Part shown: in pieces, positions 1 through 4,827 of the stretch
Position numbering within the stretch: position 1 is the stretch's first letter
How the letters are laid out: every line of letters begins with the position of its first letter
NCBI GenBank assembly: GCA_947374705.1
Contig: CANCDA010000178.1
Coordinates: forward strand, 1-5,105
Direction of reading: 5' to 3'
Source: Comamonadaceae bacterium
Lineage (GTDB): Bacteria > Pseudomonadota > Gammaproteobacteria > Burkholderiales > Burkholderiaceae_C
Length of the DNA stretch: 5,105 nucleotides
The notes under the pieces: generated by a model
Told to the model about the DNA's origin: nothing
Databases searched by the model: none
Seen by the model: only the letters and a program-made list of their open reading frames with translations
Made by a program: the position numbers and the translations under genes

Positions 1-76
1 TGGTGCGGCTGGCGGGGATCGAACCCACGACCCTTGGCTTCGGAGGCCAATACTCTATCCACTGAGCTACAGCCGC
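1..76 (-). tRNA. tRNA-Arg, anticodon CCG
   Basis: The minus strand folds into a complete 76-nt cloverleaf with the CCA end encoded at 1-3. The acceptor stem is GCGGCTG/CAGCCGC with discriminator A. The D-arm is GCTC/GAGT with a G-U closing pair. The anticodon stem is TTGGC/GCCAA around the loop CTCCGAA. The T-arm is GTGGG/CCCGC with loop TTCGATC. The anticodon at 41-43 (read on the minus strand) is CCG, which decodes the arginine codon CGG. The 3' end lies exactly at the window edge, so any co-transcribed genes downstream are out of view. It diverges from the cytochrome gene. Confidence 0.97.
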
Positions 77-93
77 ACGGTGGAGCAGCCCGC

Positions 94-99
94 ATTGTA
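94..99 (-). promoter_or_regulatory. Putative -10 box for tRNA-Arg
   Basis: The minus strand reads TACAAT here, followed by the GC-rich stretch GCGGGC. This would place a start about 10 nt before the mature tRNA 5' end. A GC-rich discriminator is typical of stringently controlled stable-RNA promoters. No good -35 hexamer sits at 16-18 nt, so the call rests on the -10 box, its position and the discriminator. Confidence 0.4.
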
Positions 100-123
100 G
101 GAGGTTTCAATCGGGGCGGCGGC

Positions 124-129
124 TATAAT
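124..129 (+). promoter_or_regulatory. Putative -10 box for the cytochrome c gene
   Basis: A perfect TATAAT lies 39 nt upstream of the cytochrome start codon, giving a leader of about 30 nt. The -35 region (about 100-107, around AGGTTT) is a poor match. It lies next to the minus-strand TACAAT box assigned to the tRNA, so the two promoters face each other within about 35 bp. Confidence 0.5.
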
Positions 130-168
130 CGCCGGTTGTTTCCCAGCCCCTGATTTTTTGAGGACACC

Positions 169-690
169 ATGAGCGCGAACGACCACGAAGAAGCCCACAC
201 CGGCCCGATCAAGAACCCCAAGCAAGTGTTGATTGCTTCTGTGCTGGCTTTTGTCCTGCCAGTGTTCATCATCATCGGCCTGGTCTATTACGTGACTTCC
301 GCCCCCAAGCCCATCGCGGGCGCGGTGGATGCGCAAAAGTCTGTTGCTGAACGCATTCAGAAGGTGGGCAGCGTTGAGATTCGCGATGCCAACCGTCCGC
401 TCAAGAGTGGTGAAGACGTGTTCAAAGCCCAGTGCGCGGCCTGTCACGCCACCGGCGCTGCGGGTGCGCCCAAGCTGGCTGATGCGGCGGCCTGGGGCCC
501 ACGTATCAAGACCGGTCTTGAAAAGCTGGTGGCTTCGGCCCTCAAAGGCAAAGGTGCTATGGCACCGCAAGGTGGCGGTGATTTCTCAGATGTGGAGATT
601 GCCCGTGGCGCGGTTTACATGGCCAACGCCGCAGGTGCCAAGTTCACAGAACCCAAGCCCGCCGCGACAGTGACGGCTGAAGCCAAGTAA
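169..690 (+). CDS. Membrane-anchored monohaem cytochrome c (cytochrome c5-like)
   Basis: The 173-residue protein should carry electrons at the periplasmic face of the inner membrane. A short charged N-terminus is followed by one hydrophobic helix (about residues 20-43) with no obvious cleavage site, so it probably acts as an uncleaved anchor. Next come a polar linker (about 45-78) and a class I cytochrome c domain (about 79-155). The haem-binding motif CAACH is at 89-93. M131, in the context GAMAPQGG, is the likely sixth haem ligand, a pattern I associate with the cytochrome c5/CycB group. The tail is rich in Ala, Pro and Lys. The ATG at 169 is preceded by GAGGA (160-164) at normal spacing. 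It stands alone between its own promoter and a terminator. The redox partner cannot be read from the neighbours; delivery to a terminal oxidase is plausible but inferred. Confidence 0.9.
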   Translation: MSANDHEEAHTGPIKNPKQVLIASVLAFVLPVFIIIGLVYYVTSAPKPIAGAVDAQKSVAERIQKVGSVEIRDANRPLKSGEDVFKAQCAACHATGAAGAPKLADAAAWGPRIKTGLEKLVASALKGKGAMAPQGGGDFSDVEIARGAVYMANAAGAKFTEPKPAATVTAEAK

Positions 691-703
691 GCACTTCACC
701 CCC

Positions 704-734
704 TTAAAAAACCGGCTTTTGGCCGGTTTTTTAA
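704..734. terminator. Bidirectional Rho-independent terminator
   Basis: A perfect 13-bp inverted repeat has arms at 704-716 and 722-734 around the 5-nt loop TTTTG. The core is CCGGC/GCCGG, flanked by six A on the left and six T on the right, so each strand has a GC stem followed by a T run. It lies 13 nt after the cytochrome stop and 42 nt after the stop of the convergent 777-1316 gene, and so serves both transcription units. Confidence 0.9.
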
Positions 735-776
735 CGCCCCTGTGACCTCAAAACCGCCAGTATTTGGCACAAGCAG

Positions 777-1316
777 CTATTGTTTTTGCAGCAACTTGGG
801 GCTGCTCACAAAAGCAAAACGGGTACTCAGATTTTTGGACTCGCAGGCCAGCGGCTCCCACACGCCCGCTTGCACAGCCTCGGCAGCTTGCACCACGTCC
901 TGGGTGTGAACCAAGCCAAAACCCAGGTCGCTCACCAGGTACACATAGCCGTTTTCGTCCAGCAAGCAAGCTTGCACTTGCGCCGATGCGCCGGTGTGGG
1001 CGCTCACAGAAAAATCCGCGTTCACGCGCCAGATGTAGGGCGTGGCCTCCAGCTCAACATACACGCGCTGCGGTCCGTTTTGGAAGTACCAGCAGCCCTG
1101 CGCATCGACCGAATAGTTGCGTGCGATGAAGTCGATGAGTTTTTCATGCTGGAGCAGCGAGCCCCGAGCCAGCTCACCGCCGTCAGCAAATGCGCCTGCG
1201 GCCTGCGCCCTGTCGTCCCGCATGTACCATTGCCCACGCGCGCTTAAGCCCAGCCAACCATAGCAGTCGGGCACGTTGGGCCACTTGGCCATGGCTTGTC
1301 TGACAAGGTCATCCAT
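777..1316 (-). CDS. Conserved protein of unknown function (DUF2944/DUF2946-like)
   Basis: This 179-residue protein has no signal peptide or membrane helix and is probably cytoplasmic. Recognisable segments are an N-terminal WPNVPDCYGWLGL stretch (residues 12-24), GQWYMRDDRAQAAG (28-41), a central LLQHEKLIDFIARNY helix (54-68), and CWYFQNGPQRVYVELEATPYIWRV (75-98). I associate this pattern with a Burkholderiales family of unknown function annotated with a DUF294x number; the exact number is from memory and uncertain. The reading frame stays open upstream to 1502. The ATG at 1316 is preferred because the longer version would overlap the hydrolase by about 175 bases, and its extra 62 residues look like antisense of that gene. 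The start lies 11 nt after the hydrolase stop with no clear Shine-Dalgarno, which suggests co-transcription and coupled translation. No catalytic motif is visible, so no function is assigned. Confidence 0.8.
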   Translation of the reverse strand: MDDLVRQAMAKWPNVPDCYGWLGLSARGQWYMRDDRAQAAGAFADGGELARGSLLQHEKLIDFIARNYSVDAQGCWYFQNGPQRVYVELEATPYIWRVNADFSVSAHTGASAQVQACLLDENGYVYLVSDLGFGLVHTQDVVQAAEAVQAGVWEPLACESKNLSTRFAFVSSPKLLQKQ

Positions 1317-1327
1317 GGTGGTACGGC

Positions 1328-2344
1328 TTAGCCTGGCACCGTGTTGGGGTAGAGGCCAAGGTCTGGCATCAAGTCGCAGGTGCTCAGGGTGGACAGCAGC
1401 CAGCCGCCGACAGCCTCGGGCAGGGCTTGCACATGGCCAGGCGGCAGCCCTTTGGCAAAGCCCACATGCCCGCCCTCTTCGGGTTGCCACAGGGTGACGC
1501 AAGGGCCAACCTCTGCGGCCAGGGGCAGACTGGAGGCGGGAACGAAGGGGTCGTTGCGCGCATTCAAGGCCAGTGCCGGGATGCGGATGCAGTGCAAGCT
1601 CGGTTTGGCTGAGGCACGGGCCCAGTAGTCTTCGGCATTTTTAAAGCCGTGCAGTGGGGCGGTGAAGATGTCGTCAAATGCGTGCAAATCGTAGGCGGCC
1701 TGTAGGGCTTGCGCATCAAACAATTGGGGGTACTGGGCCAGTTTGGCCATGGCCTTGGGTTTCATGGATTTTAAAAACATGCGGGTGTACACCAGACGAT
1801 TAAAGCCTTGCCCGATGGCCCGCCCCCCGGCGACCAAGTCCAGCGGGGAGCACACGCTGGCCACGGCAGACACGTACTGGCTAGCCGCAGCCCCCATCTC
1901 GCCGGCCCAGCGCATCAACGCATTGCCGCCCAGCGAGATGCCTACCGCCACAATGGGGCCACGGTGCACTCTGCGAAAACGCCCAAGAATCCAGCCAATT
2001 TCTTCAAAGTCACCCGAGTGGTAGGCGCGCGGTGCATGGTTGGCTTCACCGCTACAGCCCCTGAAGTGGGGCACCGCATAGGACACACCAGTGCGCCGGG
2101 CATAGTCGGCAAAGGCTTCGGCGTAATGGCTGCGCGAGGAACCTTCCAGCCCATGAAACAGCACCATCAAGGTGTTGTGCTCTGGGCCTTCAAGCCAGTC
2201 CACGTCGATGAAATCAGCATCGGGCGTGGGCCAGCGCTCTCTGCGGTACTGCGGGCGAGGCCCCAACACGCGGCGTGAATACAGCGCAGGCCAGATGGTT
2301 TGAAGATGACTGCCCGGCAGCCATAAAGGGGCAACATAGTTCAT
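1328..2344 (-). CDS. YheT-type alpha/beta-fold hydrolase
   Basis: The 338-residue protein matches the COG0429/YheT family in length and landmarks. It opens with a PLWLPGSHLQTIWP segment (residues 6-19), typical of the family. HGLEG (64-68) should form the oxyanion-hole loop, followed by HFRGCSGE (93-100). GISLGG (135-140) is the nucleophile elbow with S137. D265 in LNARNDPFVP and H293 in EEGGHVGF complete a Ser-Asp-His triad. An esterase-like activity follows from the fold; the physiological substrate is not known from sequence. No signal peptide is present, so it is probably cytoplasmic. The ATG at 2344 is constrained by an in-frame TGA four codons upstream, but it has no convincing Shine-Dalgarno. 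It is the first gene of a two-gene unit with the 777-1316 gene and diverges from the lemA operon. Confidence 0.9.
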   Translation of the reverse strand: MNYVAPLWLPGSHLQTIWPALYSRRVLGPRPQYRRERWPTPDADFIDVDWLEGPEHNTLMVLFHGLEGSSRSHYAEAFADYARRTGVSYAVPHFRGCSGEANHAPRAYHSGDFEEIGWILGRFRRVHRGPIVAVGISLGGNALMRWAGEMGAAASQYVSAVASVCSPLDLVAGGRAIGQGFNRLVYTRMFLKSMKPKAMAKLAQYPQLFDAQALQAAYDLHAFDDIFTAPLHGFKNAEDYWARASAKPSLHCIRIPALALNARNDPFVPASSLPLAAEVGPCVTLWQPEEGGHVGFAKGLPPGHVQALPEAVGGWLLSTLSTCDLMPDLGLYPNTVPG

Positions 2345-2360
2345 AAAAATCGATCATCCA

Positions 2361-2378
2361 GTGGAGCCCATTCTCCAC
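2361..2378. repeat. Perfect inverted repeat GTGGAG-N6-CTCCAC
   Basis: The arms 2361-2366 and 2373-2378 are perfectly complementary around CCCATT. The element sits 17 bp upstream of the hydrolase start. It overlaps the putative minus-strand -10 and likely transcription start, so it could be an operator or a short 5' UTR hairpin. No regulator can be named. Confidence 0.5.
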
Positions 2379-2398
2379 GATCAATTCACGTCGATCAA
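2370..2398 (-). promoter_or_regulatory. Candidate promoter of the hydrolase operon
   Basis: On the minus strand TTGATC (2398-2393) is followed after exactly 17 nt by GAGAAT (2375-2370). Each hexamer matches four of six consensus positions. A start near 2363 would leave a leader of about 20 nt. The -35 falls inside one of the GATCAA repeats and the -10 overlaps an arm of the neighbouring inverted repeat, so occupancy of either could affect transcription. Computational inference only. Confidence 0.3.
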
Positions 2399-2412
2399 TT
2401 GACATTGATCAA
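2378..2412. repeat. Three GATCAA repeats on a 14-bp period
   Basis: GATCAA occurs at 2379-2384, 2393-2398 and 2407-2412, each 14 bp from the next. The first two copies extend to CGATCAATT (2378-2386 and 2392-2400). The last two also give the inverted repeat GATCAAT-N4-ATTGATC (2393-2410). Repeats of this kind between divergent genes suggest a protein-binding array, though the sequence does not identify the protein. Confidence 0.6.
2399..2412. promoter_or_regulatory. FNR/ANR-like box
   Basis: TTGAC-ATTG-ATCAA differs from the FNR/ANR consensus TTGAT-N4-ATCAA at one position. Its centre (2405.5) is about 43 bp upstream of the start predicted from the TATGCT hexamer at 2437-2442. That is close to the -41.5 spacing used for activation by this regulator family. 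The match could instead be a by-product of the GATCAA repeats, so the assignment is tentative. Confidence 0.35.
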
Positions 2413-2436
2413 GCTTTGTGCACTCGGGGCTGGGTG

Positions 2437-2442
2437 TATGCT
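2437..2442 (+). promoter_or_regulatory. Candidate -10 box of the lemA operon
   Basis: TATGCT lies 27 nt upstream of the lemA start codon. The hexamer 17 nt upstream, CTTTGT (2414-2419), is a poor -35. A weak -35 fits a promoter that depends on an activator, such as one bound to the FNR-like box just upstream, but this is inference. Confidence 0.3.
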
Positions 2443-2459
2443 CACGACAGGCTTTCACC

Positions 2460-2464
2460 AGGAG
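2460..2464 (+). promoter_or_regulatory. Ribosome binding site fixing the lemA start
   Basis: AGGAG followed by five T places the ATG at 2470 at good spacing. It settles the choice against a longer in-frame reading from TTG at 2416, which would add 18 residues before the lipoprotein signal. Confidence 0.85.
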
Positions 2465-2469
2465 TTTTT

Positions 2470-3057
2470 ATGTCACGCTGGTTTTTGATTTTGTCATCCG
2501 CTCTCGCCCTCGGTGGCTGTGGTTACAACGATTTTCAGCGGCTGGATGAGCAGACCAAGTCCGCCTGGAGCGAGGTGTTGAACCAGTACCAGCGACGCGC
2601 TGATCTGGTGCCCAATATCGTGGCCACGGTCAAGGGCGAAGCAGCTTTTGAGCAGGACACTTTGACCAAGGTGATTGAGGCACGCGCCAAAGCCACGTCC
2701 ATTCAGGTGACGCCTGAGACGCTTAACAACCCGGAGGCGTTCAAAAAATTCCAGGCCGCCCAAGGCGAGTTGAGCAGTGCCTTGAGTCGCTTGATGGTGG
2801 TGTCTGAGCAATACCCTTCGCTCAAAGCCAATCAGGGTTTTCGCGATTTGCGGGTGCAATTGGAAGGCACGGAGAACCGGGTGACGGTGGCGCGCAACCG
2901 CTATATCCAAGCGGTACAGGAGTTCAACGTGTTGGCCCGCAGCTTCCCGAGCAACCTGACCGCGATGGTTTTTAGCTACACACCCAAACCCGCCTTTGCC
3001 GTGCAAAACGAAGCCGCTGTGTCTACCCCGCCTGTGGTGGACTTCGGCAAAAAATAA
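2470..3057 (+). CDS. lemA: LemA-family lipoprotein
   Basis: The 195-residue protein has a short signal peptide ending in a lipobox-like LGGC, so C17 is the probable lipidation site, followed by Gly. The mature part is a LemA helical bundle. It contains YNDFQRLDEQTKSAW (19-33), RRADLVPNIVATVKG (42-56), YPSLKAN (115-121), and the long helix LEGTENRVTVARNRYIQAVQEFN (131-153). The C-terminus (about 160-195) is Pro-rich and probably disordered. LemA proteins usually carry an N-terminal membrane segment; here the anchor appears to be a lipid, placing the bundle in the periplasm on one of the two membranes. The family's molecular function is not established. It is the first gene of an operon with two TPM-domain genes; its TAA shares an A with the next ATG (TAATG), implying coupled translation. 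Confidence 0.93.
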   Translation: MSRWFLILSSALALGGCGYNDFQRLDEQTKSAWSEVLNQYQRRADLVPNIVATVKGEAAFEQDTLTKVIEARAKATSIQVTPETLNNPEAFKKFQAAQGELSSALSRLMVVSEQYPSLKANQGFRDLRVQLEGTENRVTVARNRYIQAVQEFNVLARSFPSNLTAMVFSYTPKPAFAVQNEAAVSTPPVVDFGKK

Positions 3058-3986
3058 TGGCCGAACGGCTTGCGCTCACGCAGGGCCGATGGGGTGGTTT
3101 GGCCCTGCACTGTTTAGGCTTTTTTCTTGTGCTGGCCGCTGTGGGCTTAAATCTGCCGCTTCAGGCGCAACCCGTGCTTGCGGTGCCTGCGTTAACCACG
3201 TCGGTACTTGACACCACAGGCACACTTACCGAGGCTCAAGCCCAAGCGCTTCAAGAGAAGTTGGCCGCGTTTGAGCGCAGCAGTGGCGCGCAGATGGCGA
3301 TCCTGCTGCTGCCCAGCACCCTGCCCGAAGACATCGCCAGCTACGCCAACCGTGTGGCCAACACCTGGAAGATTGGGCGCAAGGGCGTGGGCGACGGCCT
3401 TCTCATCATCGTGGCCAAGAATGACCGCAAGGTGCGGATTGAAGTGGCTAAGTCGCTGGAAGGGGCTGTCCCAGATCTGGCGGCCAAGCAAGTCATTGAC
3501 GAAGCCATGACACCACGCTTCAAGCAAGGGGATTTTTCGGGCGGACTGGATTCGGCGGTGGATCAACTCATGGCTCGTATCAAGGACGAAGCACTGCCCG
3601 CCCCTGTAGCGAGAAACGAGCGCAGCACAGGCAGCTTTCAGTGGACAGATCTGGCCATCTTCATCTTTATTGCGGTTCCCCTTGTGGGCGGTATGGCCCG
3701 GCGCATCATGGGCCGTAACCTGGGCTCTGTTACCACAGGCGGCGCAATGGGTTTACTTGCGCTACTGCTGACGCGCAGTTGGCTGCTGGCCGGCCTGGCG
3801 GGCTTGATTGCGCTGGCGTGGACCTTGTTGTCCGGTTTTGGTCGCAGCTTGGGTGGCTCGGGCTGGGGCGCTTCCAGTGCGCACGGCTGGCGCACTGGTG
3901 GCGGTGGCATCAGTTCCGGCGGTGGGGGCTTTAGCTCGGGTGGTGGTGGTGATTTTGGCGGCGGTGGTGCCTCGGGAGACTGGTGA
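3057..3986 (+). CDS. TPM-domain membrane protein with glycine-rich tail (YgcG family)
   Basis: The 309-residue protein begins with an N-terminal hydrophobic signal (about 15-33) and probable cleavage near LQAQ (35-38). A periplasmic TPM domain follows (about 48-176). It is recognised by TTSVLDTTGTLT (47-58), GAQMAILLLPS (77-87), WKIGRKGVGDGLLIIVAKNDRKVRIEV (104-130) and the F-x-x-G-D-F-S-G-G segment (155-163). Next are a linker, hydrophobic segments at about 198-214 and 229-260 that should span the membrane, and a tail (about 262-309) dominated by runs of four Gly and ending ASGDW. This layout matches COG1512/YgcG proteins. Some TPM proteins, such as plant TLP18.3, are described as phosphatases or photosystem repair factors, but no activity can be assigned here. 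The ATG overlaps the lemA stop by one base, and its own TGA overlaps the next ATG (TGATG). Confidence 0.92.
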   Translation: MAERLALTQGRWGGLALHCLGFFLVLAAVGLNLPLQAQPVLAVPALTTSVLDTTGTLTEAQAQALQEKLAAFERSSGAQMAILLLPSTLPEDIASYANRVANTWKIGRKGVGDGLLIIVAKNDRKVRIEVAKSLEGAVPDLAAKQVIDEAMTPRFKQGDFSGGLDSAVDQLMARIKDEALPAPVARNERSTGSFQWTDLAIFIFIAVPLVGGMARRIMGRNLGSVTTGGAMGLLALLLTRSWLLAGLAGLIALAWTLLSGFGRSLGGSGWGASSAHGWRTGGGGISSGGGGFSSGGGGDFGGGGASGDW

Positions 3987-4507
3987 TGTGGCATCGACTC
4001 AAACGCGTGTTGAAGCACCGCTGGCTGGACGATTCCGCTGCACGACTGGGCATTACACCCGACATGGTCGAGCGTTTAATGCAAGACGTCAAAGCCAGCG
4101 AAGGTCGCCACACGGGGGAGGTGCGCATCGTCGTGGAGTCCGCCTTGCCCAGCAGCTACCTCTGGCGTTCGCCCAGCGTGCAACAACTGGCACGTCAACG
4201 TGCGCTCACCCTGTTTGGCAAGCTGCGCGTCTGGGATACGGAGCACAACAACGGGGTGCTGATTTATCTGCTGTTGGCTGAGCAGCGGCTTGAAATCGTG
4301 GCCGATCGTGGTCTCAATCAGCATGTACCCGCCCAGCATTGGCAAGGCGTGATCCAGCAGATGCGTCAACCCTTGCAACGGGGCGCCTATGAAGAGGGGC
4401 TGACCCTGGCGCTGCAAGAGGTCTCAACTGTTTTGGTGCGTCATTTCCCACTCGCAGAGGGCGCATCGCATCAGAACCAATGGCCTGACCGACCTCTGGT
4501 GGATTGA
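3986..4507 (+). CDS. Short TPM-domain protein (COG3762-like)
   Basis: This 173-residue protein carries a second, divergent TPM domain. Landmarks are HTGEVRIVVESALP (42-55), RQRALTLFGKLRVWDTEHNNGVLIYLLLAEQRLEIVADRGL (70-110) and a C-terminal helix (about 118-155). Unlike its neighbour it has no signal peptide, membrane segment or Gly-rich tail. It instead has a basic N-terminus (MWHRLKRVLKHRW), so it is probably cytoplasmic or peripherally bound to the inner membrane. The ATG at 3986 is chosen because GGGAG (3974-3978) lies 7 nt upstream and it overlaps the previous TGA by one base. A GTG at 3983 would add one residue. It is the last gene of the lemA operon. The pairing of a secreted and a non-secreted TPM protein with LemA recurs in proteobacteria, but their joint function is not known to me. 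Confidence 0.9.
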   Translation: MWHRLKRVLKHRWLDDSAARLGITPDMVERLMQDVKASEGRHTGEVRIVVESALPSSYLWRSPSVQQLARQRALTLFGKLRVWDTEHNNGVLIYLLLAEQRLEIVADRGLNQHVPAQHWQGVIQQMRQPLQRGAYEEGLTLALQEVSTVLVRHFPLAEGASHQNQWPDRPLVD

Positions 4508-4515
4508 ACCTTTTC

Positions 4516-4544
4516 CAGGCCGTCGGGGCCTGCCACACGCAGGC
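4516..4544 (+). other. Two competing hairpins after the lemA operon
   Basis: CAGGCC (4516-4521) can pair with GGCCTG (4527-4532) around GTCGG. Alternatively GCCTGC (4528-4533) can pair with GCAGGC (4539-4544) around CACAC. The two share 4528-4532 and cannot form together. They begin 9 nt after the operon's last stop codon. No T run follows, so neither is a standard intrinsic terminator; a role in 3'-end stability or factor-dependent termination is only possible. Confidence 0.4.
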
Positions 4545-4585
4545 TCTGACGCAGAGACAGGTCGAGCAGAGCGGACAACACACAA

Positions 4586-4770
4586 GAGAAAGCCCGCCAG
4601 CTCTTACGGAGTTGGCGGGCTTGGTGAGAACCCCTGATCTAACTTTTCATCATCGGATCAGTCCGGGGATGTTCTCATCCTGAACAGCGTCAAGGACACT
4701 GTTGGTTTCCCTGTCTAAGGGAGCCCCCGTCTTGCGTGGAACACATCAGAAGCCCAATCGTTCACACGCA
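4586..4770 (-). ncRNA. Candidate structured small RNA or structured 3' UTR
   Basis: This stretch has no convincing protein gene. Minus-strand signals line up as a transcription unit: TATAGT at 4781-4776, a predicted start near 4770, several stem-loops, and a terminator-like hairpin ending near 4590. Stems are 4771-4760 with 4742-4732 (one bulged base), 4722-4718 with 4712-4708, 4703-4695 with 4691-4683 (9 bp, 3-nt loop), and 4680-4676 with 4671-4667. An alternative rod pairs 4677-4671 with 4631-4625 and 4660-4656 with 4639-4635. The length would be about 180 nt. The -35 is poor, so it may instead be the 3' UTR of the TctC-like gene that ends at 4828. I do not recognise it as tmRNA, SRP RNA, RNase P or a known riboswitch. 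The strand is favoured by the promoter and terminator, not proven. Confidence 0.35.
4590..4622 (-). terminator. Strong hairpin, probable intrinsic terminator
   Basis: The arms 4590-4603 and 4609-4622 form a 14-bp stem with a single G-U-type mismatch around a 5-nt loop. On the minus strand the stem is followed by TCTCTTG, a moderate U-rich tail. On the plus strand it is followed by GGTGAG, with no T run. It therefore most likely ends minus-strand transcription from the candidate RNA or the TctC-like gene. It may also slow plus-strand transcription from the lemA operon, which has no other terminator in view. Confidence 0.65.
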
Positions 4771-4775
4771 ATTTC

Positions 4776-4781
4776 ACTATA
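4776..4781 (-). promoter_or_regulatory. Possible -10 box for the candidate RNA
   Basis: The minus strand reads TATAGT, a five-of-six match to the sigma-70 -10, placed so that transcription would begin at the base of the first hairpin of the candidate RNA. The -35 at 16-18 nt is poor (around AACACG). A run of eight A (minus strand, 4797-4790) falls inside the spacer. Confidence 0.3.
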
Positions 4782-4827
4782 ACGTCGGATTTTTTTTGCG
4801 TGTTGATCTGGCGCAATGCCAAGCGAT

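Noticed and set aside
67..570. Minus-strand open frame of 167 residues over the tRNA and cytochrome
   Set aside because: It runs antisense to a clear cytochrome c with a haem motif and enters the tRNA gene, with no recognisable domain.
1317..1502. Upstream extension of the 777-1316 gene to a start at 1502 (241 residues)
   Set aside because: It would overlap the hydrolase coding region by about 175 bases, and the extra residues are Arg/Ala/Pro/Cys-rich shadow sequence. The family motifs begin just after the ATG at 1316.
2416..2469. Longer LemA start at TTG 2416
   Set aside because: It has no ribosome binding site, would place 18 residues before a good lipoprotein signal, and ignores the AGGAG-N5-ATG at 2460-2472.
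3898..3975. GGTGGCGGT-type repeats as a DNA repeat element
   Set aside because: They are codon-level repeats encoding the Gly-rich C-terminal tail normal for this protein family, not a separate element.
3638..4018. Proline-rich minus-strand open frame of 126 residues
   Set aside because: It is the antisense of the Gly-rich tail of the TPM protein (Gly codons read as Pro on the other strand). It has no family resemblance and overlaps two well-supported genes.
4631..4650. Plus-strand resemblance to the 6S RNA segment CCCCUGA...UUUCAU
   Set aside because: The similarity to the E. coli 6S segment is short. The flanks do not form a convincing 6S closing stem and open central bubble, the segment pairs locally instead, and no plus-strand promoter is seen. 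A covariance search with the 6S model would settle it.
4732..4797. Plus-strand terminator made of the TTGCGTG/CACGCAA hairpin and the T8 run
   Set aside because: About 18 bases separate the stem from the T run, too far for an intrinsic terminator.
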